Positions 44,720 through 55,545 of a stretch of 64,000 nt of DNA are shown here, in pieces. The notes beneath the pieces are model-generated. The model was given only the letters and a program-made list of their open reading frames with translations. It was not told the DNA's origin and ran no database searches. The DNA is from Clytia hemisphaerica (Eukaryota > Cnidaria > Hydrozoa > Leptothecata > Clytiidae), in the NCBI GenBank assembly GCA_902728285.1, contig CACVBU010001207.1:325352-389351 (forward strand), written 5' to 3'. A program made the translations under genes and the position numbers. The first letter of the stretch is position 1, and each line of letters starts with the position of its first letter.

Positions 44720-47700
44720 ATGCTGAGTACACAATCACATACTGACGATGACCAAGAAAGAGGGTTTCGTTGCCAGGTTCTACTTGGTAAATTAGACAAT
44801 CAACTACGAGAGAGAATATACATAAAACTGAGCACACGAGATCCAGCAAAACTATTTCAATTCTTTCAATCACATAAAACTACAATCGATAAACTGAGGA
44901 AAAAAAATGTCATCAAAGATGAGCAGTACAAATTACTCCTTCCAACTTCTGGAATGGTCTACCTTGACCAGTTTGACAGTACACTTCTCTTTTTTGTAAC
45001 TAGAGAGTTCTTCGGAGAAAATATGAAAGATTTGATAAAAATCAGGAATAGGATCCAACATGGCGGTACCAAAGTCAGTCTACCGGAGTTCAATGCCATA
45101 CTCAGAGATGCAGAACCACACTTATTACAGCTAGGGCTATCCAAGGCTGAATTTGATGACATATGTAATATACGGATTGTTGATTCTAAAGTGAAAGAAC
45201 TGATGACCAAGGCTTCTTTCAATTATGCCTGTCTACCGCCAGTCGCCAACCACTTCAGAAGAGCAAACCTGATCAGCAATATTCACCAAGCAGTTTACAG
45301 TCAACACCACGATGACTTCAAATTCTCTGTTGTAATCAGTGGGATTGGGGGCAGTGGAAAGTCGGAAACTGCTCGCGAATATTGGCAATCCTATCGTAAT
45401 GTTTATTATGAGGATATTGTTTGTTGGATTAATTGTAACAACTTTGTCAACATCGAAAAATCATTCACCGAGATCGCCAACCGATGTGGCATCAATCAGA
45501 TCTATAATCAAAATGGTTCAGTCAAATCATTGAAAGAGCTTTCAAATCTTGTTTACGATTACTTCTCAGTAAGACAGGATGTGAATAAACCACGTAAAGT
45601 ATTGTTTGTTCTAGACAATGTCATCAATCAGGTTGCTTTGGTCGATTTGATTCCTCAGACCAAAAAGGAAGCACCACATTTTCTCATCACCTCACAATGC
45701 AGTGAATGGGATCAACGATTCGATGTTATCAAGATAGGAAAATTTTCTAACGAAGAGGCTGAACAGTTCTTAGAGACAAATATCCACGATGTAGAAGCAC
45801 GCAAAGATAAAGAAGCAAACCAAAAACTTCTAAAATCTCTCAGCTATCTACCCCTTGCTCTACAGCAGGCTTTTTCATTTATTAATGAGAATGGACTAAC
45901 TGTTGAAATGTACCTAACCATATTCGATAAAAGACAAAAAGAACTTCTTTCAGAGGGAACACAAGAAATCGGAAACCCTTCAGTTTATACTACTTTGTCT
46001 TTGACTTATAATAGATTATTACAGGAAGGTGGTCAAGAAGTTATTGATCTTCTAAACAAAATATCCTACTTGGATGGAAAAGACATCAGGAAAGGATTAC
46101 TGATCAAATTTGTTGATGATGTATTTGTTCTAAATAAGATCTTATCTTTATTGGCCAAGTACTCAATCATTGAAACCACGAACACAGGAACAGGCTTTCT
46201 GGAAAACCAAATAAACTGTCACGAATTAACTCAAACGTTCATCAAAGCTTACGTTCCAAATGTCAAAGAACCAGTCTATCAGGAGCTAGCAAATACCTTT
46301 ATTGAAGACATGAGAAATTGCAGAAGTCAAAGACAAAAAATGGATGGTAACTACTGGTACCAGCACTTTCTTTTCATCTGTGAAAAAGATGTTGAGAATA
46401 TCTTTCTTATGAAATTCATTGATGTACAGAATGATTTGATTCATCTCTTTGAAACACAAGGAGATATGAGAAGACTTTGTGACTGCTTGAAAAAAATTAT
46501 GGAAAAACTTTCACATACAGATGGTTATGAAAGAAAAGACTTGTATTTAAAAACTAAACATAATTATGCAAACACTTTAAATAACCTTTCTCATTATCAT
46601 GACGCATTACGTATATTTAAAGAAATTGAAACCGTTCGAAAGGAAACCGTTCGAAAGGAAACCCTCGGTGAACGTCACAACGATTACCTCACCACGAAAC
46701 ATGAGATTGGATGCTGTTTAATGAATTTATCTCATTATCATGACGCATTAAGTATCTTTAAAGAAATCGAAACCGTTCGAAAGGACACCCTCGGTGAACG
46801 TCACAACAATTACCTCTCCACAAAACACAACATCGGACACTGTTTAATGAATTTATCTCATTATCATGAAGCATTACGTATATTTAAAGAAATCGAAACC
46901 GTTCACAAGGACACCCTCGGTGAACGTCACAACAGTTACCTCACCACAAAACACAACATCGGACACTGTTTAATGAATTTATCTCGATATAATGACGCAT
47001 TAAGTATCTTTAAAGAAATCGAAACCGTTCGAAAGGACACCCTCGGTGAACGTCACAACAATTACCTCTCCACAAAACACAACATCGGACACTGTTTAAT
47101 TAATTTATCTCGATATAATGACGCATTACGTATATTTAAAGAAATCGAAACCGTTCAAAAGGAAACCCTCGGTGAACGTCACAACAGTTACCTCGCCACA
47201 AAACATAACATCGGACACTGTTTAATGAATTTATCTCATAATCATGACGCATTACGTATATTTAAAGAAATTGAAATCGTTCAAAAGGACACCCTCGGTG
47301 AACGTCACAACAGTTACCTCACCACAAAGCACAACATCGGGCACAGTTTAATGAAGTTATCTCATTATCATGACGCATTACGTATTTTTAAAGAAATCGA
47401 AACCGTTCGAAGGGACACTCTCGGTGAACGTCACAACAGTTACCTCGCCACAAAACATAACATCGGACACTGTTTAATGAATTTAACTCATTATCATGAA
47501 GCATTACGTATATTTAAAGAAATCGAAACCGTTCGAAGGGACACTCTCGGTGAACGTCACAACAGTTACCTCACCACAAAACACAACATCGGACAATGTT
47601 TAATGAATTTATCTCATTATCATGACGCATTACGTATATTTAAAGAAATCGAAACCGTTCAAAAGGAAACCCTCGGTGAGCGTCAAAACAATTACCTCAC

Positions 47701-49751
47701 CACGAAGCACAACATCGGACAATGTTTAATGAATTTATCTCATTACGAGGACGCATTAAGTATCTTCAAAGAAATCGAAATAGTATGGAATGAAACAATA
47801 GGCCAGAGACACGGGAATTACTTGATTGGCAAAATCTATATCGGAGAATGCTTGAAGAGAATGAAAGCATTCGACGAAGCGTTACAAATTTTCGAATCAT
47901 CCAAACCGTTATTGTCAGAAGTTTTGGGTGACCATCACGATCGATACTTGAGAAACGATTTCCATATCGGTCATGTTCTATCAATGAAAGGACGCTTTGA
48001 CGATGCGTTGGAAATTCTTGAATCAACACAAACAAAACAGTTTGAAACATTCGACAAATCCCATCTGGAAGTTTTACAAACGACAAACGTTATCGGGCGA
48101 TGTTTAGCAGAAAAAGGACTTTTTGATAAAGCCCATGATACTTTATTACAAGCCCTTGAAGATGGTTTACAGGTGTTGGATAAAGAACATCCAATTATTC
48201 TCTCCATCAGAATCAATTTGGCACACTGCTTGTTTGGTATGAAAAAGATTGAAGAAGCAATGGATCACTTGTCTGAAGTTGAAAAGATATCTTTGCAACG
48301 GTTTGGTGATCACCATTCGATTTATCTTGAAGCAGTCGAAATGAAAGAACAGCACGAACAGAAACGAAAGCAAAAAGAAGAAGGTGTAGATGTTCCACCA
48401 GGTAAGTTCAAACTTTATATTCATTTTTATTTCCCCCAAATTGAGAAGGACGAAACCAATGAAGTAAAAGCCCGAATGGGGTAGATGCGATTCTTATAGG
48501 TAGAAGCCACTAAATCATGCACGGGGTTGAGCGGCCTGCATGGTATTTATTCAAATTTAAGATTGAAAGTAAAAATTTCCGCTAGATTATTATACAACTT
48601 GAAAACAAAGAAACAGCTAAATTCTATCAGTCGTCAAAAATAAGGCACATGTTCTAAAGCTTCACCTTTTTAAAGATTTGCTTCATTAGAGATTTTTTAG
48701 TTTTTGTCAAAACAGGATTTGGTGCTAAGTTTCATTTGAACCATATTTTTTCGCAAACCATCTCTTTAAAATTGAAAATTGAAAATCTCTAATTCAAGGG
48801 ATTGATTTTTACGTATGCTACATATGACATTATTTTTACGGATCACACAATGGCTTGGGATAAAAGCTTAGAGCTCTCAAATATCTAAAGCTGCTTAAAA
48901 TATTTCGCATGCTGAAATTGATTTACTCATATTTTGATGTATTTTTAATTTAATCATCTATCAAATGACTAACTTTTTGAAAAGTTTTTTCATCCCCAAT
49001 ACATTTTTAAAAATTACAATGTTAATTTTATTTTTCGATTTTATTTATAAATAGTTACTGAAAGGATGCAATCAACAAAGTTGGAATGATTTCTAGTTGG
49101 AGAAGAACTTTGATAAAATAACCACACACGTAAGTAGAAGTTACTACTGGTAACTAGAAGTTTCTCAAATCTAAGATAACAGTTCCTTTCCTGATTATGA
49201 AGAAACCAAAAAAGAAAATCTTAATCTTTTGATTTAATGGATTGAAACACCCCTCGTCATAGACTTTATGGCTGAGGATTTGCATTTTATTATTTTCAAG
49301 TCAGATAAGTCAGTGGGGTTAGAAATATAGCACAATATTTTGCAGTGAGGACTTGTTTATTTGATTACTTCTAGCGGGTACAAAAAATGGAGTATATTTT
49401 CCATCGAGAACAATATTCTTGCCAATTTTTGAAAAGGGTGCTTGGTCAGTGAGAAAGTGTGCCTTAAAAGAAAATGAACATGAAAATCCAGGTATGGAAA
49501 AGCTACATGACCTTTTTATATCAATAGCGCAAATGCGCAGCGAACATTAGAAAGTGCAGTTATACAGTAGTGCTTCATTAAATATATATTTTTCCAAAAA
49601 TCAAAAACATGTTTTTAACTTTTTAATTTTTGGTAAAATACACATTTCATCTGCAAAAAAAATTATTGTGATTTTCTTTTATTTTTTAGTGTTGGTCGAA
49701 AGACGAAACAAAACCAACAACTACATAGATAACAATTATTGGATCGAGTAA
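44720..49751 (+). CDS. HEPN / NB-ARC / TPR receptor-like protein
   Basis: The main exon is 44720-48401. It starts at an ATG placed exactly after a strong acceptor (TTTACATTACAG), so a non-coding first exon is likely. A donor CCAG-GTAAGT at 48402 most likely joins, in phase, to 49690-49751 (acceptor TTTTATTTTTTAG), which ends with TAA; without this splice the frame reads on to 48484. Total about 1248 residues. Residues 10-150: a HEPN domain of DZIP3-like type with an intact Rx4H motif RNRIQH (109-114). Residues 190-480: NB-ARC STAND ATPase with P-loop GIGGSGKS (208-215), Walker B VLFVLDN (Asp 299) and the GLPLA-like SYLPLALQQA. Residues 615-1208: about 14 TPRs of 42 residues, kinesin-light-chain type. 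This layout is that of invertebrate NLR-like sensors; the HEPN domain may be an RNase effector, which is inference. Confidence 0.88.
46685..47818 (+). repeat. 126-bp tandem repeat inside the HEPN gene (nine TPR units)
   Basis: Nine units of exactly 126 bp, each encoding a 42-residue TPR (Y-L-x-T-K-H-N-I-G-H-C-L-M-N-L-S and so on), nearly identical in DNA including silent sites. The unit just before carries a 15-bp internal duplication (ACCGTTCGAAAGGAA twice). The units from 47819 onward are strongly diverged from these and from each other. Confidence 0.95.
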
Positions 49752-49796
49752 ATTAAACAACAATAATGAAAGTTGAACTTTGTTTGTACAATGTAT

Positions 49797-49802
49797 AATA
49801 AA
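49797..49802 (+). terminator. Polyadenylation signal of the HEPN gene
   Basis: AATAAA 46 bases after the proposed TAA stop at 49751. Its position supports the 49690-49751 exon as the last one. Confidence 0.5.
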
Positions 49803-50924
49803 CCTATACGAATTTTTCACCACAGTATCAATCTATTCTGTCTGGTTATGGACGAGTGGATTACAATGACGATGATTGATTTTCATAAATTACTCTTACT
49901 CTATCGAAAATATTAGTTTTTTCGCAATAAGCATTTTATACACAACTAAATATATTTAATTTTGGGTTTTATAACTATTTTTGATATAACATTTATTTTA
50001 AAATTATTCAATAGTGTTGTTCTTATGTTTATCTTTTTGCTAGATTAATGAAAATCTTATTAAATCATTTTCACTGATATGAAAGTGTTCAGGGAAACAT
50101 ATCCTATACTAAAGTGATTTGTTTGACCTATTTATTTAGCTTGATACGAGAGTCCTTGGTATAATATTCTATTACTACACACTTCATTCATTAGAACATC
50201 TTAGTTATTGCTGAGCCTGAATGTGCTCATTTCTAAACAATTTTGAGATTACTGGCTTTCTTGAAAATTAATTCACGTAAATATACAAGACGAGCTTCGG
50301 TTATAAAAATTGACCCTCAAGTTGAACACTTAAGCTACTCTAATCAAAAGTTGGAGGTAAACACGTTATATTGATTTTATACATCTTATCGCCTTTTTTG
50401 TTTCACCTATACTAAGCAAGTATTCTAATATGATATATCTATCTAAGATTCCTTATTTGTAAATTTTATAATTTCATAGTTTTTGCCATAACCAAAATTA
50501 ACATTTAATCAATATAAATGATCAACGCATTTTCATATGAGAACGTCCAGAGTTTCTCAACCCTTTACTAACTTTTTGAAAATTTTCCACTCAGGACATT
50601 ACTTATTCCGACCCCTTCAAAATTTTCCACCCAGGACATTTTTATTCCAAACCCCCTCTTATTAAGTTTTTAAAGATTTTTCAACCCCCCGGCTAATAGA
50701 CGTACCAGAGTAGATCTTCTAAACTGTCACCATCGTGCAATTTTTTAAGAAACGGGTGTTTTATAGTCTGTAAAGCCCTAAAATATTTTAACTTTTTTCT
50801 TAATATTTTTCCATCAAAGCCTTGTTATTATCTTATAAAGTTTGTCCTTATAAAAAACGTGCGTTTTTAAAAGTACATTAGACACAGTTCTACAATGAGT
50901 GGACAAAAACCTTTAATAACGTAC
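49803..50924. repeat. Mostly empty; worn CCCCCTCTTATT element at 50570-50710
   Basis: No gene seen. 50570-50710 has AAATTTTCCACxCAGGACATT twice, then CCCCCTCTTATTAAG and CCCCCGGCTAATAGACG, recalling the interior and TIR of the 44191 element. An ACGTGCG/TATAAAAAACGTG end near 50840 recalls the TATAAGAA family. Confidence 0.5.
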
Positions 50925-51040
50925 CTCAGAGGTTTGTTTCTTTTTACTTTTTTATCATCATCCTCAGAAATGTTCTCCAGATCATCATTTTCTTCTGTAC
51001 CAGGCCTTCTCCTACGACTCTGAATTGTCTTCTCAGCCAT
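50925..51040 (-). CDS. Isolated coding first exon, product unknown
   Basis: On the minus strand a good acceptor (TTTTTATTCACAG, exon from 51043) is followed by GAT then an ATG at 51040, 38 codons plus two bases, and a donor CTGAG-GTACGT at 50924. The peptide starts MAEKTIQSRRRRPGTEENDD and continues with an acidic then basic stretch (ISEDDDKKVKRNK), as in the disordered N-terminus of many nuclear or cytosolic proteins. Downstream exons (phase 2, lower coordinates) were not found. Both the splice signals and the codon use look real, but the gene cannot be named. Confidence 0.5.
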
Positions 51041-51359
51041 ATCCTGTGAATAAAAATGCCATTTGTTTGTAAAATTCAGTGAATTATCAATGGAAAATTG
51101 ATCTTAACCCTATTTCTACCGACCTTTTTACAGTTTGATATTAGCAGGGGGTATTTCACACTACTCTTTGACAACTTTTAATTTACAAATAACAGTAATG
51201 ACGACATCATGAAAATCATATTTGGGAGGTTGTGAGGTAACCATTGAAAAACTGTTCCACAGAAAAAATCAATTGAAAGCTAAACTGGATGAGTTTTTTT
51301 AGTTCTATTTTGATTTTCTGAAAGAGAATAGAAAACCCAATAACTAACATTCCGGTTAT

Positions 51360-51620
51360 TGTTATACTATATCATTTCAATCTTAAAATCTATGTTAAAG
51401 ATGAGTAAAATTAACTAAAAATGATGACGTCTTTTTTTTTACAATATATTGTAGATAGTATCATAATCAAAAGCCAATACAAATTTGAAGTAATTTGTAT
51501 TTGATAGTTTAAAAGTTAAGAGTTTCCAGGATTTTAGCTGGGTTTTATGACCAATGTTAGCAATAAAGTCAAAGAACCTGACCTGGTGGGTATTCTAAAT
51601 CAACATTTTGTAGGCTTATA
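51360..51620. repeat. Dispersed repeat with TGACGTC, relative of 60560-60820
   Basis: Shares CTTAAAATCTxTGTTxAAGATGAGT, TTTTAGCTGGGTTTTATG and CAATAAAGTCA text in the same order with 60550-60800. 51050-51360 holds nothing recognisable. Confidence 0.75.
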
Positions 51621-51719
51621 CTTATTTTTCAGATTCTAATCAAAGTATAGTCTGAATCGCGGACCTCTACAAAACAACAGGTAGTATATCTATAAGGAGC
51701 ACAAATACCTTTAGTGGAT

Positions 51720-51838
51720 GGCGGCATCTTAAGAAAATAGTGCCAGGGTGGTGTAAGATAGGGTTAAGTGAATTCGATAGAAATGTTTGTCCCTACTGTG
51801 GTGTAAAGTTCCAACGGGGCTGCGAGATAGGGGTGTAA
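51720..51838. mobile_element. CACCCCTG-family end inside a PLE remnant
   Basis: The terminus GGGGCTGCGAGATAGGGGTGTA ends at 51838. It abuts the PLE reverse-transcriptase frame exactly where that domain should continue, so it marks an insertion or joint deletion. The other terminus was not located. Confidence 0.6.
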
Positions 51839-52295
51839 TAGATACTTAGAAGATCCAAGTCTTTGTCCGAAATCGTAAACTCAAGACGTTTTGAATACAA
51901 AACATTTTCATCAACAATCTCCATTTTGTCACAATGCACTTTGACATAAGTTTCATTTCCTCTGCCAATAATTCCTAGTTCCCACAAAATTACCTCTACA
52001 TAAAAACGTTTGCATATGAAAGCAACATAGTTTGCTGTCTTATCAATCGGTACAATAACAAATTTAGAGTATAATTCATTCAAATAATCAACAACATCTT
52101 GACCTTTGAGTATCGAACTAACATTATTGAATTTATTCCTACGTTTCAGATAGACAATTTTAGCCTCAACTATACCTATATGACTTCGTCTTTCCAAGGA
52201 GTAGAAGATGCATTGTACTCATTGATTTTATTGGAGGTTGAGTCAATAAAACTATTTATACCATTCAAAATAGATTCTTTGCATTTGTTCCAGTT
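51839..52295 (-). pseudogene. Penelope-like element reverse transcriptase, N-terminal fragment
   Basis: On the minus strand the frame contains LNELYSKFVIVPIDKTANYVAFICKRFYVEVILWELG (given here only as landmarks FVIVPIDKTAN and FICKRFYVE), the conserved start of the PLE reverse-transcriptase domain, and reaches DLLSIYYTP, equivalent to the LPxxYxxPK motif, before being cut by the CACCCCTG terminus at 51838. Upstream, WNKCKESILNGINSFI lies in another frame, so there is also a frameshift near 52190. At 52296 a GGCACGCC array element cuts the other side. Clearly a dead fragment. Confidence 0.75.
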
Positions 52296-52690
52296 GAGTC
52301 TGCTAAATCGCGTGCCACGCGTGCCAGCGTGCTATGCGTGCCAGCGTGCCTACGTGCCATGCTTGCCTGCGTGCCAACGTGCCTTGGCGTGTCAACGTGC
52401 CAGCGTGCCAACGTGCCATGGCGTGCCAACGTGCCATCCAAATTTGGCGTGCCATCCGAATTTCGGCGTGCCATCCGAATTTCGGCGTGCCATCCGAATT
52501 TCGGCGTGCCATCCGAATTTTGGCGTGCCATCCGAATTTTGGCGTGCCATCCGAAATTTGGCGTGCCATCCGAATTTTGGCGTGCCATCCGATTTTTGGC
52601 TTGCCATTCAAATTTTGGCGTGTCATTCAAATTTTGGCGTGCCATTCAAATTTCGGCGTGCTCGTCCGAATTTTTACCGAAATTTCGGTA
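52296..52690. mobile_element. GGCGTGCC 19-bp unit array element, copy 1
   Basis: Starts GAGTCTGCTAAATCGCGTGC, then short 11-12 bp GTGCCAACGTGCCA units, then about twelve 19-bp units of GGCGTGCCATCCGAATTTT type, ending near 52690 with TTTACCGAAATTTCGGTAAA. It is the inverted relative of 58833-59303. ORFs on both strands come from the repetition (19 is not a multiple of 3). Confidence 0.85.
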
Positions 52691-53902
52691 AAGCTTGGGG
52701 GAGAAGATGACACAACTTGTTTAATATGGACCCCATTGTGGACCCCAATATGGACTCCCTCAAAATTAGTGGGAAAGCATTTTCAAGGTTATTTTATGTA
52801 ATGACACTTAAATTATGTAAATAATGGCATTATCACAAAAGGTGTATACACCAACAATGCTGGCGGTGCAAATGGATATATATTGTCATGCAATGAAAAC
52901 ATTAAATGCTCCAAGAGAGCTGTTTTAGAGATATGAAAATATTAGTACTTTTATTATCATTTTATTATTTTTATTTTTATATGAACAGAGCATTACATAA
53001 CTTTAAAAGTTTTGAAGGAGATACACGTGTTTTTTCCACGCGAAAGGCAGTAGTCTACCTGTCATTTTCTTGACAAAGCAAAATCTCATTTTAAGCTTTA
53101 TATATAACTAGCCGTCCCGGCGTCGTCCGAGACGACTTCTTACTCCTTTTAATACGCTCGCTTCGCTCGCTTTTCTATTTTTCAGAAACTTGTAGGGATT
53201 TGTATACAAATGTACTTATTTTGCGAGAAGAAATGTTCTTAAATTTAGGCCTTTTTCGTAAAAATTGATGTTTAAAATTTTTAAGGGGACACTAAAATTA
53301 ATGCACATTAAAAAATATGGTGAAAGTATTTTTAGTTGAATTTTGATTTTTCTTCTCCTTATTAAATTGTATAAATTTGTCATAATTTCTTTTGTTGAAA
53401 ACCTTCAAACAATAATGTTCTTGACTCGCTAAAAATAATGCTCATGCAAATATTGGTGAAAATTGAGTTCAAAATTTCTCGCGAGAAATCGGTCATACTT
53501 TAAACGTGCTTTTTTTTGGGTTTTTGGGAGAGGAAAGACTATTATTTTCCTCACGCAAGGATGAAGATAAAAAACAAATAGAAATTCAAATTCAGTATTA
53601 GAGGAACTGAACTTGGCAACACCGATCACTCCAAAGACCACAGTGCTTTACGGTGGAATATAAAGAGTGCCTTTTTTCAATACCTCTTAACAGAGTCAAC
53701 AATTATTTAACAATTAAACTCAATGCGTAAGTAAAAGCGTTTTCATTTTGCTATCTCAATAGAACAAAAAATAGCAAACATTGATTAAAAAATTTCACAA
53801 TTGAATTGGGAATAAGTCATCAACTTTTCTCATATTGTCAAGTCCATTAAAGTGAAATGTTTTTATCAGAGTATCAAATAGAAGGGAAATGTCATCGGAG
53901 CT
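52691..53902. other. Gene-free stretch with a GC-rich island at 53098-53180
   Basis: No exon recognised. 53098-53180 (CTAGCCGTCCCGGCGTCGTC, then ACGCTCGCTTCGCTCGCT) stands out from AT-rich DNA and looks like the end of a dispersed repeat, but I see no second copy in the window. Confidence 0.4.
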
Positions 53903-53911
53903 TTATTAATC

Positions 53912-53969
53912 CGGTTAGTGTAAAACGCAGGTCACAGGTCACAGGTTACAGGTCACAGGTCACAGGTCA
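53912..53969 (+). repeat. Left TIR: six AGGTCA half-sites
   Basis: After CGGTTAGTGTAAAACGC come six AGGTCA words spaced by one base (the third is AGGTTA). AGGTCA-N-AGGTCA is also the DR1 consensus of RXR/HNF4-type nuclear receptors. The same order occurs inverted at 57757-57814, where the third word is AGGTCG. Confidence 0.92.
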
Positions 53970-54580
53970 ACAAAGTGCAGACCGGAAAAACGATAATAAG
54001 ATCATACCATATACATAAAATAACATAACATCAATACATAACGCATTAAATTATGTTATTTAGATATTATAAAATGAGAATTGAATAGAATAACAACCTA
54101 GTGACACTTACAAAAATAATGACAAAATCATAAAATATGATGCCTAACAAGACAAAAGCACGAAAAATATTTACTAGTCATAGCTTTCACTAAATGCCCA
54201 CGCAGAAGATCATGTCATACACTTATAAAGCTTTTAATGCCTTAAAGATTAAAGCATTAAAAATAATCAGGAATAATTGATTGATTTAATTATTGAATGA
54301 TTGATTACTGCATATGCTTGAAAAAAAAATTATATTCCATTAACACAATACTTGAAGAATTCATGCAGCTTGATAATTTGATAAAATTTAAGGAAAAGCT
54401 TCTCAAAAATTTATTTCAAAAATTATGGTATCATTAGTTTACTGGTTTTCACATCTCCTGTTTGTTTTTTTCTCCCAGTTTCTTTCTTACAACAATATAT
54501 GTCATGATTATTATTCACAATAGACCTTTTCTGATAATGCCGCAGACATCTTAGATTGTAGGCAAAATATATAGCGGTGA

Positions 54581-54766
54581 ATAGACCTTTTTTTAACAAG
54601 AGGCAGCCATTTTGAATAATCATGTACTCCAGCATAAAAACAATGATACAGCCATGCATAATTTTTAAAATATGCATAATACAGTAATTATGCATGGCTG
54701 TGTCACTGTTTTTATGCTGGAGTACATAATTATTCAACATGGCTGCCTCTTTAAAAAAAGGTCTAT
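54581..54766. mobile_element. 186-bp hairpin MITE, ATAGACCTTTTTT termini
   Basis: Two arms of about 80 bp pair almost throughout (GAGGCAGCCAT, TGTACTCCAGCATAAAAACA, CAGCCATGCATAATT and their inverse) around a short AT loop. TA lies at the termini. Another ATAGACCTTTTCTG word at 54523 suggests a neighbouring or older end. Confidence 0.85.
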
Positions 54767-55372
54767 AAATCAACAAGGCAACCAATCAGAAATAGCTTGC
54801 TTTTTTCATTGGCTGCTATATTTCAACAATTCTCTATTGCTACTTTGCCTAATAAACAATAGTCAAGAAAATACTACGTATAAAATTTAGCAAAAAGTTC
54901 TGCGCCATCTTAAATTGGGTGAAATAGAAACCAATCCTAGTTAAGGCCCGGGCTCCTCTTGTGTACGCTGTGATTGCACTTATCAAGCAAAATCTTCTAT
55001 GTTGTTGGTCAAAAGAAAAATAAAGGAATGCCATTGTGGTCTATTCAGACTTACAGTCGAGAAAAGTTGAAATGCGCTTTAATTTTTTTTCAAGTGCATA
55101 GTACTTTTTCATGATGTGATGCAATCTTTTCTCCAAGCTGAAAGGATCGAAGCCATTAAGATGATCGCAGCGCAGACAATGAAGAGACGTGTCTCCGGGA
55201 AGCTAGACTTTTTGAGTTTATAGCTATACTTTCACTTTATTGTGTTTCCGTATGACTGTCTGTGTATCTAGTCTAACCACCGTTAAATGCCTTCGGGAAG
55301 GTCCCTCCTAACTTGGAAAGCCAGAATTGGAGCTATTTCACCAAACCACTGGAGCATAGGTTATATATTTAG

Positions 55373-55545
55373 AAAAAGTTGAATATGCGCATGTTAAAGT
55401 TGAACGAATGTTAAAACAGTGAATACACTCTAAGTGAGGTAAATCCAAAAGAAATTCAACATTCAACATTCATTCAACCACTTTTGGATTCAACTTTACA
55501 TATGGCCATATGCATACATTCAACATTTTTTGAACTTTGCCGGTA
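55373..55545. mobile_element. Palindromic repeat, TTCAACATT motif
   Basis: AAGTTGAATATGCGCATG and GTTGAACGAATGTT on the left are answered by ATTCAACATTCAACATTC, CATATGGCCATATGCATAC and TTCAACATTTTTTGAACTT on the right. Short-motif palindromic architecture again. Confidence 0.6.

Noticed and set aside
48402..48484. HEPN protein C-terminus read straight through to 48484
   Set aside because: A consensus donor GTAAGT at 48402 and a phase-matching terminal exon with AATAAA at 49690-49802 fit better, though transcript data would be decisive.
52265..52801. Long ORFs on both strands with repeated WHAKIRMARQNSDGTPKFG or CHPNFGVPSEF text
   Set aside because: 19-bp units open in all frames; both strands and all frames are equally open, so it is a repeat artefact. 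The same holds for 58732-59331.
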